A program made the translations under genes and the position numbers. Positions 54,423 through 62,376 of a stretch of DNA of 64,000 bases are shown here, in pieces. The stretch covers positions 434,001 to 498,000 of the forward strand of contig NZ_SSNH01000001.1 of the NCBI RefSeq assembly GCF_005877005.1, in the 5' to 3' direction. This stretch comes from Sinomonas susongensis (GTDB lineage: Bacteria > Actinomycetota > Actinomycetes > Actinomycetales > Micrococcaceae). Positions within the stretch are counted from its first letter, which is position 1; every line of letters begins with the position of its first letter. The notes beneath the pieces were generated by a model. It ran no database searches. It was not told the origin of the DNA and saw nothing but the letters and a program-made list of their open reading frames with translations.

Positions 54423-54950
54423 ATGATGGAAGCACAAGTAGCGGCCGCCGAAAGGGCGGATTTCGAGTCAGGCGTGAATGAGCTGGTCCGAGCCGAGCAG
54501 GGGGCTGTCGCTCTTGTGGACCGACTCAGAGCACAGTCTGTGCCGCTCGAATTCGTCGTTCGTGGCGGCCTTCGGTTCCGAGGCCGCATCGTTGAACTGG
54601 CCGAGGAGTGGTGCATTGTCGAGGTCGCTCCTCGCAGCGTTCTCCTGCCCCTGAGTCACGTCGCCGCGATCACGGGGGTCGGCCGGGAAGCGATGGGGGA
54701 ACCCTCCGCGGTTCGGCGTTCGCTCAGTATTCGCACCGCATTGCGTGCACTCGCCCGCGATCGTGCTCGCGTGGTCTGCCACTGCGAGGCTGCAGTCGGT
54801 GAGCCCGTCGCGGCGACCGGGACGATCGACGTGGTGGGGCGTGACTATCTCGAGCTTGTGGATCGTGGAGAAAACACGCCACTTCGCGGCAGGCGACGCA
54901 GCACGCTTGTCCCGTTAGGCTCGCTCGTTGCAGTCGTTTCCCAGGCGTAG
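54423..54950 (+). CDS. Hypothetical protein, possibly with a frameshifted N terminus
   Basis: The main frame from ATG at 54423 encodes 175 residues: a helical start (MMEAQVAAAERADFESGVNE) followed by a beta-rich region (LEFVVRGGLRFRGRIVELAE, VEVAPRSVLLPLSHVAAITG). I cannot name a family. A leaderless start signal points instead to ATG at 54401, which reads MRWGALFDDG and then runs out of frame to a TGA at 54481. MRWGALFDD followed by MEAQVAAAERADF would make a natural N terminus if one indel were corrected. A run of six G (54408-54413) lies between. Either the real start is 54423, or the gene carries an indel or sequencing error. Confidence 0.6.
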   Translation: MMEAQVAAAERADFESGVNELVRAEQGAVALVDRLRAQSVPLEFVVRGGLRFRGRIVELAEEWCIVEVAPRSVLLPLSHVAAITGVGREAMGEPSAVRRSLSIRTALRALARDRARVVCHCEAAVGEPVAATGTIDVVGRDYLELVDRGENTPLRGRRRSTLVPLGSLVAVVSQA

Positions 54951-54977
54951 GCAGCATCGGAAGCGACCGTCGTCGAA

Positions 54978-55202
54978 TCAGGAGTGGGTGGGCCGAGACG
55001 CGTGCTGTTCGGCGACCATCCGCTCTGTCTTGGCGTAGCTCTCTTGGATGTACTCCTCGAGCTTGACCTCTTCGACGCGCCACTGGCCGCGGCCACCGAC
55101 TTGGATCGCCTTGAGTTCGCCGCTGCGGACGAGGGCGTAGGCCTGGGCAGTGCTGATCTGCAGCTGCTCGCAGACGTCCGCGAGGGTGAGGAACCTAGGC
55201 AT
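54978..55202 (-). CDS. Small HTH (MerR/excisionase-type) DNA-binding protein
   Basis: This 74-residue protein is little more than one winged helix-turn-helix: FLTLADVCEQLQISTAQAYAL, then VRSGELKAIQVGGRGQWRVE and EEYIQESYAKTERM. It belongs to the excisionase/HTH_17 group that also includes BldC. It lacks any effector domain, so it probably binds DNA cooperatively as a multimer. It is convergent with the gene at 54423 and divergent from the SAF gene. TTTG repeats in 10-bp register occur in its own upstream region and in the LysM/54.4 kb intergenic region, suggesting autoregulation and control of neighbours. Confidence 0.88.
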   Translation of the reverse strand: MPRFLTLADVCEQLQISTAQAYALVRSGELKAIQVGGRGQWRVEEVKLEEYIQESYAKTERMVAEQHASRPTHS

Positions 55203-55230
55203 GCTCCTATCCTGCCAGCAGATGGGTAAG

Positions 55231-55264
55231 TTTGAGCGATATGCCCTTCATTTGGCGCGATTTG
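55231..55264. promoter_or_regulatory. Second 10-bp-phased TTTG set, upstream of the HTH gene
   Basis: TTTG starts at 55231, 55251 and 55261 (20 and 10 bp apart), on the same strand as the array at 54290-54333. The set lies 29-62 bases ahead of the minus-strand HTH start and about 100 bases ahead of the SAF gene. Confidence 0.4.
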
Positions 55265-55358
55265 ACCCCTCGTGTTCGCAATCGGGCTCCTTCAGTCAAG
55301 GATGGACTGGGGCGGCCGCGGGGGCGGCCGCAAGAGCTTGACCTCTGGGGGAGCGTGC

Positions 55359-55976
55359 ATGGGCGCAGTCGGGATACAGCCAGGACTTCGGCTCCGGAGG
55401 CCGTCATGGAAGGACCCGAGGCTTCTTGTGGGCATCCTTCTGGTCTTGGCTTCAGTGGCCGGGGTGGTGGGGCTCGTGCGGTCGGCTGAGACGAGCATCG
55501 TGGTCTACGCGGCGAAGGACGATATTCCCGTCGGGCAGGCCGTGGGCCCGGACCAGCTCGTTACCGTCGAGGTGAGGCTCGGTGCCATGGCCGATCGTTA
55601 CGTCACTGAGGGAAACATCCCCGGCGGCCGCGTGGCGGTGCAGCGGGTGTCGAAAGGCGATCTCGTGCCCGCCTCGAGTCTGGGTGCGGCCGATGCCCTC
55701 GGCCGTAGTCCGATTGCCATCGTCCTGCAGGAGCCTCTTCCCGCGGAGGCCGTACCGGGCAGGCGGGCAGACATCTGGGTTGCACCCCCGGACGGGCGAA
55801 ATGGCTTTGCAGAACCGAAACTGCTCATTTCAGCGGCCGAGATCGCCCACGTGCAGGCAGCAGCGTCAGGTCTCGGCAGTCCCCGCGAAACCGTCGTCCA
55901 CGTGCTAGTCGATCCGGACAGGCTGCCGCAGCTGCTCGGCGCGCAGGCCAACAAGGCGAGGGTGTCTGTCGTCTAG
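55359..55976 (+). CDS. SAF-domain membrane protein (CpaB/FlgA-like)
   Basis: This 205-residue protein has a short basic cytoplasmic N terminus, one membrane helix (LLVGILLVLASVAGVVGLV) and an outer SAF domain (SIVVYAAKDDIPVGQAVGPD, then GRVAVQRVSKGDLVPASSLG), as in the Tad pilus protein CpaB. ATG at 55359 follows GGGGGAG by 5 bases; the frame extends upstream without homologous features. The ATPase gene begins 20 bases downstream. Neither a pilin, secretin, TadA nor TadB/C gene is present nearby, so the pilus link rests on domain type only. Confidence 0.8.
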   Translation: MGAVGIQPGLRLRRPSWKDPRLLVGILLVLASVAGVVGLVRSAETSIVVYAAKDDIPVGQAVGPDQLVTVEVRLGAMADRYVTEGNIPGGRVAVQRVSKGDLVPASSLGAADALGRSPIAIVLQEPLPAEAVPGRRADIWVAPPDGRNGFAEPKLLISAAEIAHVQAAASGLGSPRETVVHVLVDPDRLPQLLGAQANKARVSVV

Positions 55977-55996
55977 AATCCCTCAGGACGCCCCCG

Positions 55997-57376
55997 GTGA
56001 GGCTCTCCGTCGTCGTCATCGGGCCGGACTCCAGCGAGATCGGTGAGCGGCTTGGCCAGACGAACGGCTCCGTCACAGTCGTGCGGGAGTGTGAAGAGCT
56101 CGCGGAGCTGATCGCTGCCTGTCAGAGCGGGTTGGCTCGCGTCGCCGTCGTCGCCGGCGGCACGGCCGACATCACGATGACGCTGGTCGACCGGCTCCTC
56201 GCGGTGGGGGTGGGGCTTGTGGGATTGTCGGACGACGACGGCGAAAGGCGTCGCCTTGAGACGCTGGGAGCCATGACTGCCCCTGTACGGGTGCCCCGCG
56301 ATCAGTTCGAGCGACTCATCGCCGGCGCGGCCGACCATGCCGTTCGGCTGGCGGCCTCTGATGCGGCGTCGGCCGCATCGTTCTCCTTCGCAGGTTCTCA
56401 CCCCGGAGCACCTGCCGTCGGCGCTGGCCCTCTCGAGGAGCCGACCGTTGCAGCGGCAGGTGGAACCACGGGCGAAGACGAGGGCGAGGTGGGGCGGGCG
56501 AGACTCATCGCGTTCTGGGGCCCCATCGGCTCCCCGGGCCGTACGACGGTTGCTGTGAACGCCGCGGCCGAGCTGGCAGCCCGCGGTCGGAAGGTCATTC
56601 TTGTGGATGCCGACACTTACGGGCCAAGCATCGCTGCCCATCTCGGGCTGCTCGAGGAATCTGCAGGGCTCGCGCAGGCATGTCGGCTCGCCGACCAAGG
56701 CCAGCTCGACGAGTCGGCGCTGAAACGGCTCGCCGTTCCCATCGTCACGCACGCCCGCGAGCCCGCAGCCACGCCGGCCGGCGAACTGCGTGTTCTCACA
56801 GGCATCACGAGAGCCGACCGTTGGAATGAGCTCAGGGCTGCTTCGCTCGCGGCCGTCCTCGGGGCCGCGCGCCAGGCTGCGGACGAAGTCGTGGTGGACG
56901 CCGGTTTCTGCCTCGAAGCCGATGAGGAGCTCTCGTTCGACACGATGGCCCCCCGGCGCAATGCGGCCACGCTCCGCGTTCTGGAGGTCGCGGACCGCAT
57001 CGTGGCGGTCGGCGCAGCTGACACGGTGGGGATGCCGCGCCTTGTGCGGTCGCTGGACGAACTGGCCGCCGCGGTGCCGACCGCGTCACCTGACATTGTG
57101 TTCAACAGGGTGAGGAGGAGCGCCCTCGGGCGGTTTCCCGACCGAGCCCTCCGCGACGCATGGGAGCGGTTCGGGCCGGCACGGCCGATCGTCGGGCTCA
57201 TTCCTTTCGACGATGAGACAGTGGGCGCGGCACTTCTCGCGGGGCAGACGCTGCTCGAAACTGCGCCTCGGAGCGAAGCGCGACGGGCGATAGCGGAAAT
57301 CGTCTGTTCTTCTGAACAGCGAAAACGGAAATCCGCTGTGGCAAGTGCTAGGGCAGGTGGCCGGAGACCGCGCTAG
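55997..57376 (+). CDS. MinD/ParA-like P-loop protein (CpaE/TadZ-like) with deviant Walker A
   Basis: This 459-residue protein has an N-terminal receiver-like or CpaE-type domain (RLSVVVIGPDSSEIGERLGQ), a low-complexity linker, and a MinD/ParA-like domain. The expected KGGxGKT P-loop reads GPIGSPGRTT (residues 175-184), so Arg182 replaces the catalytic lysine and the signature lysine is also missing. The Walker A' segment VILVDADTYGPSIAAHLGL is good, and EVVVDAGFCLE resembles Walker B. ATP hydrolysis is doubtful. GTG at 55997 starts 20 bases after the SAF gene, with which it likely forms an operon. Confidence 0.8.
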   Translation: MRLSVVVIGPDSSEIGERLGQTNGSVTVVRECEELAELIAACQSGLARVAVVAGGTADITMTLVDRLLAVGVGLVGLSDDDGERRRLETLGAMTAPVRVPRDQFERLIAGAADHAVRLAASDAASAASFSFAGSHPGAPAVGAGPLEEPTVAAAGGTTGEDEGEVGRARLIAFWGPIGSPGRTTVAVNAAAELAARGRKVILVDADTYGPSIAAHLGLLEESAGLAQACRLADQGQLDESALKRLAVPIVTHAREPAATPAGELRVLTGITRADRWNELRAASLAAVLGAARQAADEVVVDAGFCLEADEELSFDTMAPRRNAATLRVLEVADRIVAVGAADTVGMPRLVRSLDELAAAVPTASPDIVFNRVRRSALGRFPDRALRDAWERFGPARPIVGLIPFDDETVGAALLAGQTLLETAPRSEARRAIAEIVCSSEQRKRKSAVASARAGGRRPR

Positions 57377-57379
57377 GCT
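57374..57379 (+). promoter_or_regulatory. Candidate -10 box for the glutamate dehydrogenase gene
   Basis: TAGGCT immediately after the upstream stop codon; a leader of about 54 bases holds the GGAGG site. Confidence 0.35.
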
Positions 57380-57439
57380 CAGGGCAGCGCGTTGCAACGC
57401 GGCAGCGCGAAATCCGTTCCTCTGGAGGCGATTCCCACC

Positions 57440-60400
57440 GTGTCGACCGGAACTGCACAGCAGACACCGTTCCCCACCGCCGAGCAGGAGGCCCGCTTTC
57501 TGGCGGACTACTACGAGCATCTCGCCGAAGAGGACAGACAGTCCTATCCGGCAGCCACTCTGGCTCAGCGCGCACGTCATCATCGTTCCTTCGCGGAGGA
57601 ACGGCACCCGGGCACCGCGAAGGTCGAAGTGGTCGACGAGGGCGGACGGAGTGTTGTCTACATCGTGACGGATGACATGCCGTTCCTCGTGGACTCGGTG
57701 AGCGCCGAACTCGTGCGGGAACGCTGTGCCATCCATCTCGTCGTCCACCCCATGTTCGTTGTGACCCGTCGGCGCGATGGCGGATCGATCGTAGACGTGC
57801 AGCGCGTCCCCGCGCAGTGGGGCCTCACGAGCGGCGACACGGCTGCGCTCCCCAAACTCAGCCGTTTGGTGGCCGACGCCGACCTCGCGACACACATGGA
57901 GTCGTGGATCGCCATTGAGATCGACCGCGTTCCGGCTGGCCGCAAGGCTGAGCTCACGGAGGGACTGCTCCGCGTCCTGGGCGATGTGCGCGCTGCCGTC
58001 GACGACTGGCAGGCAATGCGCTCGAAGGCCCTCGAGATTGCGGCCGGCCTCGACAATGTAGTCGGCAGTGAGGACATCCCTGACCTCAAGCCGACGCAGG
58101 AACTTCTGCAGTGGCTAGAGGCGGGGAACTTCACATTCCTCGGCTACCGCGAATACGACCTCAAGAACGAGAACGGCGAGGACGTCCTCGAGCTTGTTGA
58201 CGGCAGCGGCCTTGGCCTCCTTCGGGGCGATGGTGCCCACGCCCTTCAGCACCTCACCGCAGAAGGCCAGGCGCACGCACGTGAGCGGCGGGCTCTCGTG
58301 ATCACGAAGGCGAATTCCCGCAGCACGGTGCACCGTCCTTCATATCTCGACTACATCGGCGTCAAGCGCTTCGATGCTCAGGGCAGGGTCGACGGCGAAC
58401 GGCGCTTCATCGGCCTCTTCGCGTCGTCGGCCTACACGCAGTCCGCTCGCAGCGTGCCGATTGTCAAGGACAAGATCGACGCCGTCATGCGTCGTTCAGG
58501 GTTCCCCGCAGATTCCCACTCGGGCAAAGACCTGCTCGCTATCCTCGAGACCTATCCGCGTGACGAACTGTTCCAGATGGATGCAGACCTTCTGTTCGAG
58601 ACGGTCAACCGGATCCAGCTTCTTCAGGAAAGGCGCCGGACTCGGCTCTTCCTCCGCCCCGACTTCTACGGGCGGTTCATGAACGCGGTCGTCTACCTTC
58701 CGAAGGACCGCTACAACACCGCGGTGCGGCGCCGGATCGAGGTGGAGCTCGAGCGCGAGTTCCACTCCGACCAGATCGACTACGACGCCCACCTCAGCGA
58801 CTCTGCACTGGCCCGCCTCTACTTCCGTATCCGTCTTCCCAAGAGCGGGGACGTTGTGGCTGTTGATTCGAGTGCGCTCGAGCAGCGGCTCGTCACTGCA
58901 ACGCGCTCCTGGGCCGAGGGGATCGCACAAGCTCTGCACGAGAACCGGCCACTCGAGGAGGCCGAGCACCTCGCCGCTGTCTGGCAGGACGCGTTCCCTG
59001 CTTCGTACCGGGTGGACTACAGCATCGAGGACGCCCTCGAAGACATCGAGCGGTTCGAAGCGTATGCCGAAGAGCGGGCCGCGGCGGAGAAGGAGGAGGG
59101 CGAGGAAGTCGCGGAGCGGCCCTCCGTCCGCGTCTACGTCCCCGACGGGGTCGGGGCCGAGCTTGAGGAAGACGCACGGGTGAAGCTCTACCTCCTCGAG
59201 CCGAAGAGCCTCAGCCAGATCCTGCCGTTCTTCCACAATCTCGGACTGGAGGTTCTCGACGAGAAGCCGTTCGAGATCGAGACCGCCGATGCCCGCGACT
59301 TCTTCCTGTACGACCTCGGGCTGAAGTATCCGGCCGGCATTGATCCGCTCGCCACCGGCGAGCTCCTCGCCGACTCCTTCAGCTCCGCGCTTTCGGGGGA
59401 GACCGAGTCAGACTCCCTGGACCGACTCGTGCTGCGCGAAGGAATGCGTTCGAGGCAGGTCGTCATCCTGCGCAGCTACGCGAAGTACATGCGCCAGATG
59501 GGGAACACGAACTCGCTCGGGTTCATCTCCGACACGCTCCTCGCGAACCCCGACGTGACGCGGCGGCTCATCGCGCTGTTCGAGGCCCGGTTCGACCCGA
59601 ACCTCAGCGCGGAAGCTCGTGCGGCCTCCATTGAGCGGGTCCGATCCGAGCTCGCCGAGGCACTCGACCAGGTGCCCACGCTGGACGCGGATCGCCTTCT
59701 TCGCACTTTCATCAACCTCATCGAGGCGTCGCTGAGGACCAACTACTATCTCGGCAAGTCCTACCTGAGCATCAAACTGCGTCCCTCCGAGGTCGAGGGC
59801 CTGCCGTCGCCGAAGCCGATGTTCGAGATCTGGGTCTACTCGCCCCGCGTCGAAGGCGTCCACCTCCGCTTCGGCAAGGTGGCGCGCGGAGGGCTCCGTT
59901 GGTCCGACCGTCGCGAGGACTTCCGGACCGAGATCTTGGGACTGGTCAAGGCACAGGTGGTCAAGAACGCCGTCATCGTCCCGACGGGTGCCAAGGGGGG
60001 CTTCTTCGCAAAGCGGCTCCCAAACCCCTCCCTCGACCGCGCAGCATGGCTCGCCGAGGGCATCGAGAGCTACAAGACCTTCATCCGCGGCCTCCTCGAC
60101 CTCACCGACAACCGCGTGTCGACGCCGGAGGAAGGCGAAAGCGTCGTCGCTCCGTCGGGCATCGTCCGTCACGACGACGACGATCCGTACCTTGTGGTCG
60201 CGGCAGACAAGGGCACAGCGAGCTTCTCAGATATCGCGAACGGGATTTCGGCGGAGTACGGCTTCTGGCTCGGCGATGCGTTCGCATCGGGCGGCTCTGT
60301 CGGCTACGACCACAAGGCGATGGGAATCACGGCCCGTGGCGCCTGGGAGTCGGTCAAGCGGCACTTCAGCGAGCTCGATGTCGACACGCAGAACGAGGAC

Positions 60401-62305
60401 TTCACAGTCGTAGGCGTTGGAGACATGTCGGGTGACGTATTCGGCAACGGGACGCTGCTATCGGAGCACATCCGGTTGGTCGCGGCGTTCGACCACCGCC
60501 ATCTGTTCCTCGATCCGAACCCGGACCCGGCGAGCTCCTTTGCGGAAAGGGAGCGGCTCTTCAAGCTTCCCCGCTCGTCCTGGGACGACTACAACAAGGA
60601 GCTCATCAGCGCCGGCGGCGGGGTCTACCCGCGCACCGCCAAGTGGGTTCCGGTCTCGGAAGAGGTCAGAGCGGCGCTCGGCCTCCCCGAGGGAACCAAA
60701 CAGCTGAGCGTGAATGAGCTACTGCGGGCCATCCTCCTCGCGCCAGTCGACCTGCTCTACAACGGCGGAATCGGCACGTACGTCAAGGCGAGCACGGAGA
60801 CCAACGCCCAGGTCGGGGACAAGGCCAACGACGCCATCCGCGTTGACGGGCGCGATCTTCGGGTCAAGGTTGTCGGCGAAGGCGGGAACCTCGGCTTCAC
60901 CCAGCGCGGGCGCATCGAGGCTGCGCTCCAGGGCGTCATTCTCAACACGGACGCGATCGACAACTCGGCAGGGGTCGACTGTTCCGACCACGAGGTGAAC
61001 ATCAAGATCTTCGTTGACCGGATGGTCGCAGCCGGGAAGCTTCCCGCCGACGAACGGGCGGAATTCCTCGCCTCGATGACGGACGAAGTCGCCCATCTCG
61101 TCCTCCGCGACAACATCGACCAGAACATCCTGCTCGTCACCGACCGTTCACTGGTCGGGCCTTTGAGCCCGGCGCTCGAGCGGTTGACGGATTGGCTCGA
61201 GGTGCATGCGGATCTCAACCGTGAGCTCGAGGCCCTGCCGACGACGGCGGAGCTTCACCGCCGCCTGGAGCAGGGGCAGGGGCTCACTTCCCCCGAGCTC
61301 TCCGTGCTTGCCGCCTACGCGAAGATCGAACTCACCGAGTCGCTGAGGGAAAGCGACCTCGCGGACGATCCCTGGTTCGCGTCCACCCTCCGCAACTACT
61401 TCCCGTCGGAGCTGCGCGAACGCTTCGGCGCTGATCTCGACCTCCACCCGCTGCGGCGCGAGATCATCGCCACGATCGTCGCGAACGACATGATCAACAT
61501 GGGTGGCATCACCTTCGCGTTCCGGGCGATCGAGGAGACCAGCGCGACGGATGCCACGGTCGCGAAGGCCTTCGTAGCCCTCCGCGAGGTCTACAGGCTC
61601 GACGAACTGGTCGAGTCCGTCAACGGGCTCCCGGCGTCGTTCCCGACGGAACACTGGACGACGATCCATCACGACATCCGTCGTCTGCTGGATCGCGCCG
61701 TTCGCTGGCTCATCCATCAGGGGACAGGCAACCGCACGATCGGCGAGGTCGTCGAACTCTATGGGCCGACGATGAACGCCCTGCGTTCACGGCTTCTCGA
61801 GTTCCTGCGCGGCCAGGACGCCGAACGCGTGAGGGAATGGCTCGAACGGGGCCTCTCCTGGGGCCTCCCGAAGGAATTCGCGCAACGCTGGGCCGAACTG
61901 TTCGAGAGCTACGCGCTCCTGGACATCGCTCGGCTGTCGCAGACCTCCTCGGAGAGCGTCGAGGAAATCGCGGGCGTCTACTACACCGTCTTCGACCGGT
62001 TCAACGTGGACGCGCTGCTCGAGCGAATCACAGCACTCCCGCGCAAGGACCGCTGGCAGGCGCTCGCACGCGCTGCCCTCCGGGACGACCTCTACAGCAC
62101 GGTCGCTGACATGACGCGGTCGATCATGGAGGTCTCGCCAGCTGGTGCTTCGCCAGAGGACCGGCTCGCGGCGTGGGAGGCCGAGAACGCGGAATCGCTC
62201 GCCCGTGCCGCCACGATGTTCGAAGAGGTCAACGCACTCGAAAGCGACGACATGGCTTCCCTCTCGGTAGCATTGAGGCTGCTCCGGTCGATCGTGCGCC
62301 ATTAG
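57440..62305 (+). CDS. gdh: NAD-specific glutamate dehydrogenase, large (GDH-180) type
   Basis: This 1,621-residue enzyme deaminates glutamate to 2-oxoglutarate with NAD and belongs to the 180-kDa class first described in Streptomyces and equivalent to mycobacterial Rv2476c. A long N-terminal regulatory region with ACT-like segments (VYIVTDDMPFLVDSVSAELV) precedes the catalytic core. In the core are RGGLRWSDRREDFRTEILGL, KNAVIVPTGAKGGFFAKRLP and the dinucleotide site VVGVGDMSGDVFGNG, plus VVGEGGNLGFTQRGRIE. A large C-terminal helical region completes it. GTG at 57440 has GGAGG 11 bases upstream and begins STGTAQQ. In mycobacteria this enzyme is controlled by GarA, which is not in this window. 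Confidence 0.97.
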   Translation: MSTGTAQQTPFPTAEQEARFLADYYEHLAEEDRQSYPAATLAQRARHHRSFAEERHPGTAKVEVVDEGGRSVVYIVTDDMPFLVDSVSAELVRERCAIHLVVHPMFVVTRRRDGGSIVDVQRVPAQWGLTSGDTAALPKLSRLVADADLATHMESWIAIEIDRVPAGRKAELTEGLLRVLGDVRAAVDDWQAMRSKALEIAAGLDNVVGSEDIPDLKPTQELLQWLEAGNFTFLGYREYDLKNENGEDVLELVDGSGLGLLRGDGAHALQHLTAEGQAHARERRALVITKANSRSTVHRPSYLDYIGVKRFDAQGRVDGERRFIGLFASSAYTQSARSVPIVKDKIDAVMRRSGFPADSHSGKDLLAILETYPRDELFQMDADLLFETVNRIQLLQERRRTRLFLRPDFYGRFMNAVVYLPKDRYNTAVRRRIEVELEREFHSDQIDYDAHLSDSALARLYFRIRLPKSGDVVAVDSSALEQRLVTATRSWAEGIAQALHENRPLEEAEHLAAVWQDAFPASYRVDYSIEDALEDIERFEAYAEERAAAEKEEGEEVAERPSVRVYVPDGVGAELEEDARVKLYLLEPKSLSQILPFFHNLGLEVLDEKPFEIETADARDFFLYDLGLKYPAGIDPLATGELLADSFSSALSGETESDSLDRLVLREGMRSRQVVILRSYAKYMRQMGNTNSLGFISDTLLANPDVTRRLIALFEARFDPNLSAEARAASIERVRSELAEALDQVPTLDADRLLRTFINLIEASLRTNYYLGKSYLSIKLRPSEVEGLPSPKPMFEIWVYSPRVEGVHLRFGKVARGGLRWSDRREDFRTEILGLVKAQVVKNAVIVPTGAKGGFFAKRLPNPSLDRAAWLAEGIESYKTFIRGLLDLTDNRVSTPEEGESVVAPSGIVRHDDDDPYLVVAADKGTASFSDIANGISAEYGFWLGDAFASGGSVGYDHKAMGITARGAWESVKRHFSELDVDTQNEDFTVVGVGDMSGDVFGNGTLLSEHIRLVAAFDHRHLFLDPNPDPASSFAERERLFKLPRSSWDDYNKELISAGGGVYPRTAKWVPVSEEVRAALGLPEGTKQLSVNELLRAILLAPVDLLYNGGIGTYVKASTETNAQVGDKANDAIRVDGRDLRVKVVGEGGNLGFTQRGRIEAALQGVILNTDAIDNSAGVDCSDHEVNIKIFVDRMVAAGKLPADERAEFLASMTDEVAHLVLRDNIDQNILLVTDRSLVGPLSPALERLTDWLEVHADLNRELEALPTTAELHRRLEQGQGLTSPELSVLAAYAKIELTESLRESDLADDPWFASTLRNYFPSELRERFGADLDLHPLRREIIATIVANDMINMGGITFAFRAIEETSATDATVAKAFVALREVYRLDELVESVNGLPASFPTEHWTTIHHDIRRLLDRAVRWLIHQGTGNRTIGEVVELYGPTMNALRSRLLEFLRGQDAERVREWLERGLSWGLPKEFAQRWAELFESYALLDIARLSQTSSESVEEIAGVYYTVFDRFNVDALLERITALPRKDRWQALARAALRDDLYSTVADMTRSIMEVSPAGASPEDRLAAWEAENAESLARAATMFEEVNALESDDMASLSVALRLLRSIVRH

Positions 62306-62376
62306 GTGCCGCGTCGGAGGCCGCGCGGGTGATGGCACCCGCGCGGCTGGCCTCCCTCTCATGACAAGGCGGTAGC

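Noticed and set aside
55359-57376. A Tad pilus locus
   Set aside because: Only a SAF protein and a CpaE-like protein are present; no secretion ATPase, pilin, prepilin peptidase or secretin occurs in the window.
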